DNA of 64,000 nucleotides from Humibacter ginsenosidimutans (GCF_007859675.1 NZ_CP042305.1:868001-932000); one strand, 5' to 3'; shown: positions 25,204 through 35,080, counted from the first letter of the stretch. Notes: generated by a model not told the origin, from the sequence alone. Numbers and translations: made by a program.

Positions 25204-27546
25204 TTACCGGGCCGCTCCCACCGGTGCCTGGCGTGCGCGTCCCTCGACGAGCGAGACGGGCACGAGGGTGGCGCGCATCCGACGGGCGAACCCTGCACTG
25301 GCTCCGAGCGCCGCCAATACCGTGACCACATCGTCGGCGAGCACGGGGTCGGTCCACCCGAACTCCGGCGGACCGAACCTCTCGCGTTCGACGCTCTCCA
25401 CGAGCTCGGCAAGGGCGAGGGATGCCGCCTCCACCGTCTCGGATTCGACCTGGGTGCTCTGCCACGTCTCGCGCAATCGTCGGGCGAACGCACGTGGTGT
25501 CTCGGTGAGAGGCGCGGCGAGACCGAGGTCCAGTGCCGTCGCCCTCACCTCGTTCCAGGCCGAGGACGCGCCGCCCTCGCCCTGACGCAGCTTCGACAAC
25601 CGGACGGAGCGCTGTCTGCGCCTGATCACGGCGGGCGCGAAGAGCAGCGCGAGGATCACGATCACGACGGCCGCAGCGGCACTGGTCGTCGAGAAGTCGC
25701 CGGCCGACGTCGGCATGTCTCCCGTGCCGCCGACCGCCTGGTCGGTCGGCAGTCGCTTCTGGGCGCCGTTCGCCGCCCCCGGAGTGGCTGTGCCCGTTGC
25801 ACTCGGAGTCACCACCGTCGACGTGTCGTAGTCGGGGACGGTGCCGCGCCCCACCGTGGGCTCGAACGGCACCCAGCCGATGCCCGGAAAGTACAGTTCC
25901 GGCCACGCGTGCAGGTCGTCGGAGGTGACCTCGTAGTGGGCCGTGTCACCCGTCACGCTGGTCTGCGTTCCCGGCAGATACCCGATCGCGATGCGGGCGG
26001 GGATGTTGAGCTCGCGCGCCATGAACACCATCGCTGCGGCGAAGTGCACGCAGTAGCCGGACTTCTTCTTCAGGAAGGTCGCGATCGTCCCCGGCGTGTC
26101 GCCGTCGTAGCCCCCGTTCTTCGGCGCGTTCAACGAGTACGTGAACTGCCCGTCGTGGAAGTACGACTGCAGTGCCACCGCCTTGTCGTACGCGGTCGCC
26201 GCCCCTTCCGTGACCCGCAGCGCCGTCGTGCGGATGATCGACGGCGTGTCGGAGGGCAGCTGGAGGTCGTAGTCGACCGATGACGGGTAGTCCTCGCCGG
26301 CGGCGCGCAGCTGCTGGGCCGTCGGCTCGAGCCCGCGGCTCGTCACCGTGTAGTGCTGATCGGTGGTCACGCTGGTGAGACCGGAGATGGTGAGGTCGCC
26401 CTGTTCCCAGCCCCAGGTTCCGTCGAGCCCCGAGACCTTCTCCGCCGGGTACGGCGCGGGCAGCCACCTGCTCGTCATGTTGCCGACATCGATCTTCGTG
26501 ACGGCCTTCTTCGACTTCACGTGCTTGCTCAGCCCCGGAGCGCTGCCGATCGACGCGCTGCGGCTGAAGAAGGTGGACTGCGTGTGGCGGTGCTGCCACA
26601 CCGAGCCGTTGATCACATCGAGCGTCGTCATCTGCAGGTAGGCCGGTGTGGACGCCGTGGTCGAGTAGTCGATGACCGTCACCGGATTCGGCCTCCGCAG
26701 GTCTGCCCCCAGGTCGATCAGCGGGCTCACGCCCTCACCGAAGATCACCCCCGACGCCGGGATCGCCTGCCTGCCCACCTGTTGGAAACCCGGTGCCGTC
26801 GTGCCGATCACGAGAGCGACGACGATCGCTGCCGCTCCGATGGCCAGCGCGGCCGCCGGTTCGCCGCCCGTGCCACGTCGGCCTCGTACGTCCACGCGGA
26901 GCAGGAGCAGGTACGCGATGAGGCAGAGCACGAGGGCGAGGGGCGAGATGCCACCGCCCAGCAGAGCGGCCGGCGCGATGAGGGCGACGCAGACCACGAT
27001 GCCCACCAGCGCGGGCCGGTCGAGCACGATCGCGAGCAGGTCGCACACCCACGCGATCAGGCCGCCGGCCGCGACCAGCAGAAAGAGGAACTCCGGCAGC
27101 GGGTCGGCGGGGACCGACTGCGTATAGGCCGACACCTGCGACCGCGCGATGAGCTGCCCGAATTCGACGAGCGTCGTCGGCGTGGGGATGAAGCCGAGCA
27201 CCGCGGTCTGCGGGGCGAACAAGGCCGTGACCAGCAGGAGCAGGGCGACGAACGACAGCACGGGCGCGAGGGCGACGGGAAGGAGCATCCTCGCCAGCGC
27301 GGCGACACCGAGCACGACGAGGCACGCCAGGAGAAGTTCGTTCCACCAGGCCGCGCCCGAGACGAGTCCGGTCATGGCCACGGTGAGGGCCGCCATGACG
27401 GCGAGAAGCGCCACGCTCCGCCACAGGTCGGCGGCGCCCCCTCGGCCGACCGTCACCGGCTCGCGATCGCCGCGTCGGCCCGAAGTCCCGCCGTCGCTGC
27501 CCCGGATGCCGCGCCCTGCGCCGAGCGGCACAGCACGATCAGACAT
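25204..27546 (-). CDS. TgpA-type transglutaminase-like membrane protein with intact catalytic residues
   Basis: A 780-aa protein. Residues 40-250 hold several transmembrane helices, including WRSVALLAVMAALTVAMTGL and APVLSFVALLLLVTALFAP. A large extracytoplasmic region follows, with the transglutaminase core at about 470-570: catalytic Cys499 (SGYCVHFAAAM), His546 (DDLHAWPELYF) and an acidic third residue in GWVPFEPT. Another helix at about 625-645 leads to a cytoplasmic DUF4129-like tail. TgpA of Pseudomonas is an essential periplasmic transglutaminase; the substrate here is unknown. It overlaps the DUF58 gene by 8 bp. It is the only one of the three paralogues in the window that keeps Cys and His. 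Confidence 0.9.
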   Translation of the reverse strand: MSDRAVPLGAGRGIRGSDGGTSGRRGDREPVTVGRGGAADLWRSVALLAVMAALTVAMTGLVSGAAWWNELLLACLVVLGVAALARMLLPVALAPVLSFVALLLLVTALFAPQTAVLGFIPTPTTLVEFGQLIARSQVSAYTQSVPADPLPEFLFLLVAAGGLIAWVCDLLAIVLDRPALVGIVVCVALIAPAALLGGGISPLALVLCLIAYLLLLRVDVRGRRGTGGEPAAALAIGAAAIVVALVIGTTAPGFQQVGRQAIPASGVIFGEGVSPLIDLGADLRRPNPVTVIDYSTTASTPAYLQMTTLDVINGSVWQHRHTQSTFFSRSASIGSAPGLSKHVKSKKAVTKIDVGNMTSRWLPAPYPAEKVSGLDGTWGWEQGDLTISGLTSVTTDQHYTVTSRGLEPTAQQLRAAGEDYPSSVDYDLQLPSDTPSIIRTTALRVTEGAATAYDKAVALQSYFHDGQFTYSLNAPKNGGYDGDTPGTIATFLKKKSGYCVHFAAAMVFMARELNIPARIAIGYLPGTQTSVTGDTAHYEVTSDDLHAWPELYFPGIGWVPFEPTVGRGTVPDYDTSTVVTPSATGTATPGAANGAQKRLPTDQAVGGTGDMPTSAGDFSTTSAAAAVVIVILALLFAPAVIRRRQRSVRLSKLRQGEGGASSAWNEVRATALDLGLAAPLTETPRAFARRLRETWQSTQVESETVEAASLALAELVESVERERFGPPEFGWTDPVLADDVVTVLAALGASAGFARRMRATLVPVSLVEGRARQAPVGAAR

Positions 27547-28870
27547 GGTGCGTCACCTGCGATCGGATGCCCGCCTTGCGCCACGCGGACTCCGGCGACT
27601 CGCCCGCCGCCACGTCGACGCAGGTGATGCCGTAGCGCTCGAGGCGCTCGCGCAGCTCCGGGCGGCGGGCGACGAGGAAGGCGACGAGCGGATCGCACAG
27701 CGGACGCAGCCCAGCGAGCCCGGCGAGCTCATCGTCGTCGCCGTCGACGATCACGAGGAACACCGGCACCGCCTGCGGGTTGCGACGCAGCGCCGCTGAA
27801 AGCACGCTCACCGCGTCGGTGCTGTCCCGTGGCAGTTGCTGCAGCGCCGCGAGCGAGGTGAGCAGCGAGTGCCCTCCACCAGGCGGGTCGTAGGCCGACA
27901 CGGGGAGCCCGGCGAGTCCCGCTCTGCCGATGCCAGGTCGACCGGAGAGCTGCAGCGGCGCCGTCTCGGCGATGCCCAGCACATAGCCCTGATCGATGAG
28001 GTGCGCGCCGATGGATGCCGCGAGCTCGACGGCGGTCTCGAACCGCTCGTTCACGCGCTCTCGTCCCTGATGGTGCGAGACGGGACGGCCGAGATCGGTG
28101 TCGAGCAGCATCCATGTCTCCGGATTGCTGCGCGGCTCCTCCTGCCGGACCATGAGCTTGTCGTGCCTGGCCGTCGCGCGCCAGTGCACCCTGCGCATGG
28201 GGTCTCCTGGGCGGTACTCCCGTGCGATCAGCTCGTCGGCGTTCGGGATGCTGTGCTTCACGAGCTCGTGCTCGTAGCCTTCGCTGCGGGACACGTCGAA
28301 CTCCCCGGCACCGAGGTCGGCGGCGCGGGGCACCACGATCAGCGGCTTCGCCGTGCCGACCGCGTAGACGCAGCGCATGAGTCCGAAGGGATCCGTGCGC
28401 TCCAGCAGCACCGGGCCCACCCGATAGACGCCGCGCCCGCTGGTGGTGACGGTGTGCTGCACGACGACGGTGTCGGAGCGATCGCGGCTCGCACGTGCGT
28501 GCTCGCCGAGCGTCCGCAGCGGCGCGAAGCCGGGGCCGAGCAGGCCGGGAGGACAGGCATCCCGCCAGCGCACCCCCGGTGCACGACGGTTGGACTCGTT
28601 GCGCAGAGTCAGCGTGACCCTGGCCGTGTCGCCGGCGGAGACCACGTCGGACTCGAATGTTCTGGTCACCGAGATCCACGGTCTGTCGACGGTGATCGCA
28701 ATGGCCGCAGCCAGTGGGAGAAGAAGCAGAACCAGACCCAGCACGAGCAGGTCGACCCTGCCGAACCAGGCGGCACCGAACATGGCGATCACACCCGCGA
28801 CGCCGAGCCCGACGCCGCGCCATGTCGGTCTGGGCCGCTGCGCTGCGGTCCCGACCCGCCGGCCGGTCAT
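27539..28870 (-). CDS. DUF58 protein (module A)
   Basis: A 443-aa protein with two N-terminal helices (GLGVAGVIAMFGAAWF, LLVLGLVLLLLPLAAAIAI) and a beta-rich region. The DUF58 signature follows at REYRPGDPMRRVHWRATARHD with KLMVRQEEP. A vWA-like C-terminal half (WMLLDTDLGRP) is present. DUF58 proteins are standard partners of MoxR ATPases and TgpA-like proteins, with a presumed role in assembling or activating membrane or surface proteins. Ten bp after moxR, 8 bp overlap with tgpA. Confidence 0.9.
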   Translation of the reverse strand: MTGRRVGTAAQRPRPTWRGVGLGVAGVIAMFGAAWFGRVDLLVLGLVLLLLPLAAAIAITVDRPWISVTRTFESDVVSAGDTARVTLTLRNESNRRAPGVRWRDACPPGLLGPGFAPLRTLGEHARASRDRSDTVVVQHTVTTSGRGVYRVGPVLLERTDPFGLMRCVYAVGTAKPLIVVPRAADLGAGEFDVSRSEGYEHELVKHSIPNADELIAREYRPGDPMRRVHWRATARHDKLMVRQEEPRSNPETWMLLDTDLGRPVSHHQGRERVNERFETAVELAASIGAHLIDQGYVLGIAETAPLQLSGRPGIGRAGLAGLPVSAYDPPGGGHSLLTSLAALQQLPRDSTDAVSVLSAALRRNPQAVPVFLVIVDGDDDELAGLAGLRPLCDPLVAFLVARRPELRERLERYGITCVDVAAGESPESAWRKAGIRSQVTHHV

Positions 28871-28879
28871 GCCGCCAGG

Positions 28880-29911
28880 CTACTTCGGTTGCCCGGTGGG
28901 CACCGGGGTGCCGGCGACCACTCTCGTGACGACGTCGGCGAGCACCGCTGCACGTTCGTGGTGCTGCCCCATCGCCCTGCTCGTCGGCAGCAACCGGTGG
29001 GCGAGCACGGACACGGCCAGCGCATCCACGTCGTCGGGAAGCACGAAGTCCCTGCCCTCGAGGGCGGCGCGCGCCTTGGCCGCGCGCACGAGCTGAAGCG
29101 TGGCCCGGGGGCTCGCTCCGAGGCGCAGATCCGGATCGTCACGGGTCCCCCTGGCGATCGCCACCGCGTACTGCTTGAGGGCGTCCGAGGCGAAGACCCT
29201 GCGGGCGAGCGTCATCATGTCGCGCAGCCGGTCGCTGGTGACCACGGCGCCGATGCGGGACAGCGGGCTCGAGGTGTCGCGCCCCGTCAGCATGTCGATC
29301 TCGGCGCCCTCGTCGGGATAGCCCATCGCGATGCGCGCCATGAACCTGTCGCGCTGCGCCTCCGGCAGCTCGTAGGTGCCCTCCATCTCGACCGGGTTCT
29401 GCGTGGCGATGACGATGAACGGGTCGGGCAGCGGATAGGTCGAGCCGTCGACCGTGACGTGCCGTTCCTCCATCGACTCCAACAGGGCCGACTGCGTCTT
29501 CGGGCTCGCCCTGTTGATCTCGTCGCCGATGACGATGTTGGAGAACACCGCGCCCGGCTTGAACTCGAAGCGGCGCTCCGGCTGGTTGTAGACCGACACG
29601 CCCGTCACGTCGGAGGGAAGCAGGTCGGGGGTGAACTGGATGCGACTCACGCTGCAGTCGACGGACTTGGCCAGCGCCTTGGCGAGCATGGTCTTGCCGA
29701 CGCCAGGGACATCCTCGATGAGCAGGTGTCCTTCGGCGAGCAGCACCGTCAGCGCGACCCGCACGGCGTCGTGCTTGCCGTCGATGACCGACTCCACGTT
29801 GCGCTCGATCTGCTCCGCCTCGTCGCGAAGCTCGTCGGCGGTGATGGTCGGCTCGGACTCGGATGCCTCTGCCGCGGCGTCCGTCGGGTGTTTCGTCGGC
29901 AGTGCGTTCAT
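28880..29911 (-). CDS. MoxR-family AAA+ ATPase (module A)
   Basis: A 343-aa chaperone-like ATPase. A ~25-residue acidic, probably disordered N terminus precedes the AAA+ core. Walker A is [16 protein letters not shown] (69-76), then [15 protein letters not shown], Walker [17 protein letters not shown], sensor [16 protein letters not shown] and the C-terminal lid [18 protein letters not shown]. Its stop overlaps the coaD... run: the ATG of this gene shares ATGA with the coaD stop. More divergent from the two MoxR proteins at 48 and 57 kb than those are from each other. Confidence 0.93.
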   Translation of the reverse strand: MNALPTKHPTDAAAEASESEPTITADELRDEAEQIERNVESVIDGKHDAVRVALTVLLAEGHLLIEDVPGVGKTMLAKALAKSVDCSVSRIQFTPDLLPSDVTGVSVYNQPERRFEFKPGAVFSNIVIGDEINRASPKTQSALLESMEERHVTVDGSTYPLPDPFIVIATQNPVEMEGTYELPEAQRDRFMARIAMGYPDEGAEIDMLTGRDTSSPLSRIGAVVTSDRLRDMMTLARRVFASDALKQYAVAIARGTRDDPDLRLGASPRATLQLVRAAKARAALEGRDFVLPDDVDALAVSVLAHRLLPTSRAMGQHHERAAVLADVVTRVVAGTPVPTGQPK

Positions 29912-30390
29912 AACTCCTGCAGATAGTCGTAGACGGCGCGAGGCACGTACGGGCTGACGTCGCCGCCCAGCGCGGCGACCTGACGAACCAACGACGACGA
30001 CACGTGAGCATTCGCCGGGTTGGGGAGCATGAAGACGGTCTCGACACCGGCGAGATCGCGGTTCACGATCGCCATCGGCGTCTCATAGGCCACATCGACC
30101 TGCGAGCGGATTCCCTTGACCAGGGCGTTCGCGCCGACATCGGTGCAGTAGTCGACGAGCAGGCCGACGCTCCACGCCGCCACGACGATGTTGCCGGGCA
30201 GGCGCTCGTCGGCGATGGACCGTTCGATCAGCGAGACGCGCTGCGCGATCGGCAGCATGGCCGACTTGTCGGGGTTGTGCACGACGAGCACGTGGATCTC
30301 GTCGAACAGGCGCGCGGAACGCGCGATCACATCGAGGTGGCCAAGGGTGACCGGATCGAAGGAACCAGGGACGACGGCGATCCTGCTCAT
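29908..30390 (-). CDS. coaD: Phosphopantetheine adenylyltransferase
   Basis: Converts 4'-phosphopantetheine and ATP to dephospho-CoA, the penultimate CoA step. 160 aa, typical. Nucleotidyl-transferase motif [19 protein letters not shown] at the N terminus, substrate loop [19 protein letters not shown], and the C-terminal [24 protein letters not shown] overlap with the moxR start makes it the first gene of an eight-gene minus-strand run ending at mutM. The 153 bp upstream, between it and the recG stop, show no gene. Confidence 0.96.
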   Translation of the reverse strand: MSRIAVVPGSFDPVTLGHLDVIARSARLFDEIHVLVVHNPDKSAMLPIAQRVSLIERSIADERLPGNIVVAAWSVGLLVDYCTDVGANALVKGIRSQVDVAYETPMAIVNRDLAGVETVFMLPNPANAHVSSSLVRQVAALGGDVSPYVPRAVYDYLQEL

Positions 30391-30543
30391 AGGCCTCCAG
30401 AATAGCGGGACGGGGTTACCCGATCGTTATCGTCGGTCGACGACTTACAGCGGATGCTCGGCATGCGCATCGCGCACACGGGCGCCGATCGCGAGCGAAC
30501 GCCCGCTCCGTCATCGCACGTACGGTGGCGCCCTGCACGCCCG

Positions 30544-32757
30544 TCATGCACGGGCGAGGAAGTCTCGCGTGCGGTCCGTCAGGCGGTCCGCGATGGCGGC
30601 GGACAGCGCCGGATGGTCGGCGAGGTGCGGGTCGCTCTCGAGCACCGCCGCGGCATCAGCACGCGCCCGCTCGATGATCGCGCCGTCGCGCGCGACGCGC
30701 AGCAGCCGCAACGACGACCTGCCGCCCGACTGATCGCTGCCCAGCACGTCACCCTCGCGGCGCAGCTCGAGATCGGCCTCGGCCAGGGCGAAGCCGTCGA
30801 GCGTGGCCGCCACGGCGTCGACCCGCTCCCTGGCCAGACTGCCGTTCTCGGCGTTCGTCACGAAGAGGCAGAGACCGGGCACGCTCCCCCGGCCGACGCG
30901 TCCGCGCAGCTGATGCAGCTGCGAGACGCCGAACCGGTCGGCGTCGAGCACGATCATCGCCGATGCGTTGGGCACGTCGACGCCGACCTCGATCACCGTC
31001 GTCGCGACGATGAGGTCGAGGGCGCCGGCGGCGAACGCGCGCATGACGGCATCCTTGTCGTCGGCGCTCATGCGGCCGTGCAGGGCCGCGACTCGCACAC
31101 CCTGCAGCACCGGGTTGTCGCGCACCGCCTCGATCGTCTGCTCGACGGTCGCGACAGGGGTCAGCGGTCGCGAATCGTCGGCCGCCTCGTCGATCGGGTT
31201 CTCGGTCTCGCCCTCCTCCGGTTCCTTCGGCGTGATCGCCGGACACACGACGAACACCTGGTGCCCGGCGGCGATCTCCTCCGCCGCGCGTTCCCAGATG
31301 CGGTTCTGCCAACGCGGATGCTCCGCCAGAGGCACCACGAAGCTCTCGATCTTCTGGCGCCCTGTCGGCAGCTGCGCGATGGTCGACACGTCGAGGTCGC
31401 CGAACACGGTCATCGCGACGGTGCGCGGGATGGGCGTCGCGGTGAGCACGAGCTGATGCGGGGGCGTCGCGGCCTTGCTGCGGAGAACATCCCGCTGCTC
31501 GACTCCGAACCGGTGCTGCTCGTCGACCACGACAAGGCCGAGGTCGAAGAACGAGACGTTCTCGTTCAGCAGGGCGTGCGTGCCGACGACGATCTGGGCC
31601 TGACCGCTGACGGCGCGAAGAAGCGCCTTCTTGCGCTCCGCGGCCGTCAGGCGTCCGGTGATCAGCGTCGGCATGAGCTCGGCCGCGAGATCGGGGCCCA
31701 GCGCGGCCGCGATCGAACGCAGATGCTGAGAGGCGAGCACCTCGGTGGGCGCGAGGAACGCGGACTGTCCGCCGTTGTCGGCGACCTGCAGCATCGCGCG
31801 CAGCGCGACCACCGTCTTGCCGCTGCCCACCTCGCCCTGCACGAGCCGGTTCATCGGCACGGCCTGGGCCAGGTCGTGCTCGACCTGCTCACCCACGGCA
31901 CGCTGATCTGCCGTGAGGTCGAAGGGCAGGTGCGCATCGAAGCGGGCTGCGTACCCGTCGGCCACGGGCATCCGTGCCGTCGCCGCCGTCTCGCGCAGCC
32001 GCTCGCGCTCCAGCAGCAGAGCGGACTGCAGCACGAACGCCTCCTGGTAGCGCAGCGTGTCGCGGGCGCGCCGCCAGTCGGTGTCGGTCGCCGGCGTGTG
32101 GATTCCGCGCAGAGCGGCATCCAACGGCTCCAGCCCGTGTTCGCGCGCCACCGCCTCGGGCACGGGATCGTCGACATGGCCGAGCTTGGGCAGCACCTCT
32201 TCACGGACGACCTTGGCGATCTTCCAACTCGCGAGCGTGGACGTCGCCGGGTAGATGGGGATCGGCTTGCTCTGCCACGATTCGACGTCGGGAGCGGATG
32301 CCTCGTCGAACAACTCGTAGTCGGGATGCGTGAGCTGCAGCGTGCCCTTGTATCGGTTGACCTTGCCCGCGAAGATGCCGCGTCTGCCGGGGATGAGCTC
32401 GTTCGCCCGCCACGCCTGGTTGAAGAACGTGAGCGTGAGCACACCCGTGCCGTCGGAGATGGCCGCCTCGACGATGGATCCGTGCCGCTGCCGCATCGCC
32501 CGCTTGTCGCAGCGCAGCACCTCGGCGACGATCGTCACGTCGTCGCCCGGCGGCAACTCGGCGAGCGCCGTCAGCTCACCGCGCTGCGCATACCGCCGCG
32601 GATAGTGCGCGAGCAGGTCGCCGACGGTGCGGTGACCGAACGCCCGCGTGAACACTCCCGCCTGTCGCTCGCCGAGTGCGGCCCGCAACGGCGTCGCCAG
32701 AGCGAGCGTCGTCGGCGCGGTCGTCTGCGCAGCGGTCTCGGGCGGCGGTGCTGGCAT
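30544..32757 (-). CDS. recG: ATP-dependent DNA helicase RecG
   Basis: A 737-aa branch-migration helicase that reverses stalled forks. N-terminal wedge/OB domain (YPRRYAQRGELTALAELP, GRRGIFAGKVNRYKG). Helicase motifs: QGEVGSGKTVVALRAML, ALAPTEVLA-like FLAPTEVLASQH, VVVDEQHRFGVEQR (DEQH), LTATPIPRTVAMT, VGVDVPNASAMIV and LRGRVGRGSVPGLCLF. ATG 32757 is divergent from rsmD. A 4-kb open frame on the opposite strand is a GC-skew artefact. Confidence 0.96.
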   Translation of the reverse strand: MPAPPPETAAQTTAPTTLALATPLRAALGERQAGVFTRAFGHRTVGDLLAHYPRRYAQRGELTALAELPPGDDVTIVAEVLRCDKRAMRQRHGSIVEAAISDGTGVLTLTFFNQAWRANELIPGRRGIFAGKVNRYKGTLQLTHPDYELFDEASAPDVESWQSKPIPIYPATSTLASWKIAKVVREEVLPKLGHVDDPVPEAVAREHGLEPLDAALRGIHTPATDTDWRRARDTLRYQEAFVLQSALLLERERLRETAATARMPVADGYAARFDAHLPFDLTADQRAVGEQVEHDLAQAVPMNRLVQGEVGSGKTVVALRAMLQVADNGGQSAFLAPTEVLASQHLRSIAAALGPDLAAELMPTLITGRLTAAERKKALLRAVSGQAQIVVGTHALLNENVSFFDLGLVVVDEQHRFGVEQRDVLRSKAATPPHQLVLTATPIPRTVAMTVFGDLDVSTIAQLPTGRQKIESFVVPLAEHPRWQNRIWERAAEEIAAGHQVFVVCPAITPKEPEEGETENPIDEAADDSRPLTPVATVEQTIEAVRDNPVLQGVRVAALHGRMSADDKDAVMRAFAAGALDLIVATTVIEVGVDVPNASAMIVLDADRFGVSQLHQLRGRVGRGSVPGLCLFVTNAENGSLARERVDAVAATLDGFALAEADLELRREGDVLGSDQSGGRSSLRLLRVARDGAIIERARADAAAVLESDPHLADHPALSAAIADRLTDRTRDFLARA

Positions 32758-32830
32758 GCGACAAGGCTACGGGCATCCACCGACGCGCGGTCGAGTGCGC
32801 GACGGCATCGACACCCCGTAGCCTCGAGAC

Positions 32831-33412
32831 GTGACACGCATCGTCGCCGGATTCGCCGGCTCCCTGGCGCTCGCCGTTCCCAAGGCGGGAACGCGCCCCA
32901 CCAGCGACCGGGTGCGAGAGGCGATGTTCTCCTCGTTGGAGGCGATGGACGCCCTGCGAGAGGCCCGCGTGCTCGACCTGTACGCGGGCTCCGGCGCACT
33001 CGCGCTCGAGGCCGTGAGCCGCGGGGCATCCTCTGCGGTGCTCGTCGAGCAGAACGCGCAGGCGGCGAGCGTGTGCAGGGCGAACGCGTCGGCGGTGCTC
33101 AAGGCCGCAGAGAAGTCGCAGACAGACGTGCGGCCGCGCATCGAGGTGCGACAGAGCACGGTGCGTTCGTACCTCGCCCAGGCCGGCGGCGGCGGCTTCG
33201 CGCTCGCGTTCCTCGATCCGCCGTACGACGTCTCCGACGACGAGCTGACCGGCGTGCTCGCGGCGCTGCATCCGCTGCTCACGGCGGACGCCGTCGTGGT
33301 CGTCGAGCGCAGCGCCCGCTCGCCCGAGCCGTCATGGCCGACCGGGCTCGAAGCGTTCCGCGCCAAGACGTACGGCGAGACCGCCGTGTGGTTCGCTCAG
33401 CCGGCGGAGTAG
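32831..33412 (+). CDS. rsmD: 16S rRNA (guanine-966-N2)-methyltransferase RsmD
   Basis: A 193-aa SAM-dependent methyltransferase. GTG start (MTRIVAGFAGSLALAVPKAG), RPTSDRVREAMFSSL, SAM motif LDLYAGSGALALEAVSRGA and catalytic DPPY motif in AFLDPPYDVSDDE. Adjacent to recG and coaD as in many Actinobacteria. Its 3' end overlaps the thiL stop on the other strand by 16 bp. Confidence 0.94.
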   Translation: MTRIVAGFAGSLALAVPKAGTRPTSDRVREAMFSSLEAMDALREARVLDLYAGSGALALEAVSRGASSAVLVEQNAQAASVCRANASAVLKAAEKSQTDVRPRIEVRQSTVRSYLAQAGGGGFALAFLDPPYDVSDDELTGVLAALHPLLTADAVVVVERSARSPEPSWPTGLEAFRAKTYGETAVWFAQPAE

Positions 33413-34443
33413 GGATCCCATCCCGCTGCACCCGCGTAGGGACGCCCGTCCACGCTCACCCTTCCGCTCGTCGATTCGACGTGCGCGAGGTCCCTCGGCG
33501 TCGAGCGACCCCAGCCCCTCGGCGAGCACTCTGCCGATCGGCCGGAACGCCTCCGGCAGCGCCGTCTGCGGGGGAAGCAGGCCAGCAGAGCGTGGTCCTC
33601 TCCCCCGGCCAGCGCGAACGCCGCATCCGGCCCGAGCGCCGACGAGTCGAACTCGATGCGCACCCCGGATGCCTCGGCGATCCGAGCCGCGTCGAGGGCC
33701 AGCCCGTCGCTGACGTCGAGCATCGCGGTCGCCCCCGCCACGGCGGCGACCGGTCCCGCCGCGATCGGCGGCATGGGACGGCGCTGCACGGCGACCTCGG
33801 GAACGCGGGCGACGACCTCGGCCGCACGCACGGCATCCGGTCGGCCGTCGTCGTCGACCGCGTCGGAGAACAACGCGTTCAGGCCCTGCGCGGCCAGTCC
33901 CATGGTGCCGGCGATGGCGACCACATCGCCCGCGCGGGCACCCGAACGCAGCACCGGATGCCTGCCCTCCAGATCGCCGAACGCCGTCACCGCGAGCGTG
34001 AAGGCCCGCGAAACGGACAGGTCGCCGCCCACGACACCGCAGCCGGGTGCGAGCGCAGCGCAGGCGATGCGGAGACCGTCGGCGATCTGCTCGAGCACCG
34101 CGACGGGGGTGGCAGCAGGTGCCGCGATCGCGACCACCAGCGCTGTCGGCCGCGCCCCCATCGCGGCGACGTCGGCGAGGTTCGTCGCCGCGGCCTTCCA
34201 GCCGACGTCTTCTGGAGACGACCAGGCCCAGCGGAAGTCGGGGCCCTCGATCATCATGTCCGTGGTGACCACGTATCGTCCGTCCGGCGCGGCGACCACG
34301 GCGGCGTCATCGCCGGGTCCCACGAGCGCGGCGGAGGCGTTCGGCAGGCGCGGGAAGATGCGGCGCAGAGCGGCGACCTCGCCGACGACGGCCAGGGTGT
34401 CGGCATCCTCGGTCTCGTGTTCGCCACCGGCCGTTCGCGTCAT
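33397..34443 (-). CDS. thiL: Thiamine-monophosphate kinase (with a locally frameshifted C-terminal segment)
   Basis: Phosphorylates thiamine monophosphate to the cofactor TPP. N-terminal ATP/Mg motifs VGPGDDAAVV and VTTDMMIEGPDFRW, then LADVAAMGARPTALVVA, GGDLSVSRAF and LDVSDGLALDAARIAE. From about residue 285 the predicted sequence becomes an odd Arg-rich stretch (FPRRRRCRRRSGRSAEC), then returns to a normal ThiL tail (VSVDGRPYAGAAGWDPY). Reading +1 between 33570-33574 (a run of five) and 33492-33494 (a run of three) restores FPPQTALPEAFRPIGRVLAE. Two compensating one-base indels are therefore likely. ATG 34443 chosen over GTG 34452. Confidence 0.85.
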   Translation of the reverse strand: MTRTAGGEHETEDADTLAVVGEVAALRRIFPRLPNASAALVGPGDDAAVVAAPDGRYVVTTDMMIEGPDFRWAWSSPEDVGWKAAATNLADVAAMGARPTALVVAIAAPAATPVAVLEQIADGLRIACAALAPGCGVVGGDLSVSRAFTLAVTAFGDLEGRHPVLRSGARAGDVVAIAGTMGLAAQGLNALFSDAVDDDGRPDAVRAAEVVARVPEVAVQRRPMPPIAAGPVAAVAGATAMLDVSDGLALDAARIAEASGVRIEFDSSALGPDAAFALAGGEDHALLACFPRRRRCRRRSGRSAECSPRGWGRSTPRDLAHVESTSGRVSVDGRPYAGAAGWDPYSAG

Positions 34444-34512
34444 GCCCCTCACGTTAGGGCATGGGCAGGCGGGGTCTGCGTGCGCTCAGCGTCATGCCCT
34501 AGCCTGAAGACG

Positions 34513-35040
34513 ATGTCTCACCGCCCCCGTCGCCTGCTCACCGTGTTCGCCGTGGGCGCGGCCGCACTCCTTCTCACGGCATGCACGCCGACCGTCGCGC
34601 TCGACCCCGCCGCAGGAGCGAACAATCCGCGCTGCGCGGACGTGATCGTGCATCTTCCCGACACCGTCGCAGGCAAGGCGAAGCGGGAGACCAACGCGCA
34701 GGCGACCGCAGCGTGGGGCGATCCCGCCGTCGTGCTTCTGCGGTGCGGGGTGACCCCGATCGGCCCCACCACGAAGCCGTGCATCACCGTGAACGGCATC
34801 GACTGGGTGCTCGAGAACAACCCGATCGACACCGATCTGCGCTACATCACCTTCGGCAGGGTGCCGGCCACCGAGATCGTGATCGCGCACGGCAAGGGCG
34901 GTGTCACGGATGCCTCCGTGCTGCCCGATCTCGCCGACGCGATCAGCTTCATTCCGCAGAAGAAGCAGCAGAAGTGCCTGTCGACGGCCGATGTCACGAG
35001 CCCGACCGTGACGCCGACACCGCTGCCGTCGTCCAAATAG
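34513..35040 (+). CDS. DUF3515 family lipoprotein
   Basis: A 175-aa exported protein. The signal peptide has a twin-Arg-like start (MSHRPRRLLTVFAVGAA) and a lipobox LLLTAC at residues 19-24, so Cys24 should be lipidated. The DUF3515 domain includes CADVIVHLPDTVAGKAKRET, VLLRCGVTPIGPT and NGIDWVLENNP. Found next to ddl/thiL in Actinobacteria; function unknown. It is divergent from thiL (69 bp apart) and convergent with ddl, with a palindromic element between. Confidence 0.88.
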   Translation: MSHRPRRLLTVFAVGAAALLLTACTPTVALDPAAGANNPRCADVIVHLPDTVAGKAKRETNAQATAAWGDPAVVLLRCGVTPIGPTTKPCITVNGIDWVLENNPIDTDLRYITFGRVPATEIVIAHGKGGVTDASVLPDLADAISFIPQKKQQKCLSTADVTSPTVTPTPLPSSK

Positions 35041-35080
35041 CTGCCCGGCCCGCACGCCGCTGCCGTGCCCGCGGTGGTTT

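Noticed and set aside
30454-35040. 4.6-kb open plus-strand frame (1528 codons) opposite recG and thiL
   Set aside because: Only its last 175 codons (from ATG 34513) form a real gene, the DUF3515 lipoprotein. The rest is the antisense of recG/rsmD/thiL kept open by high GC and reads as low-complexity Arg/Gly/His sequence.
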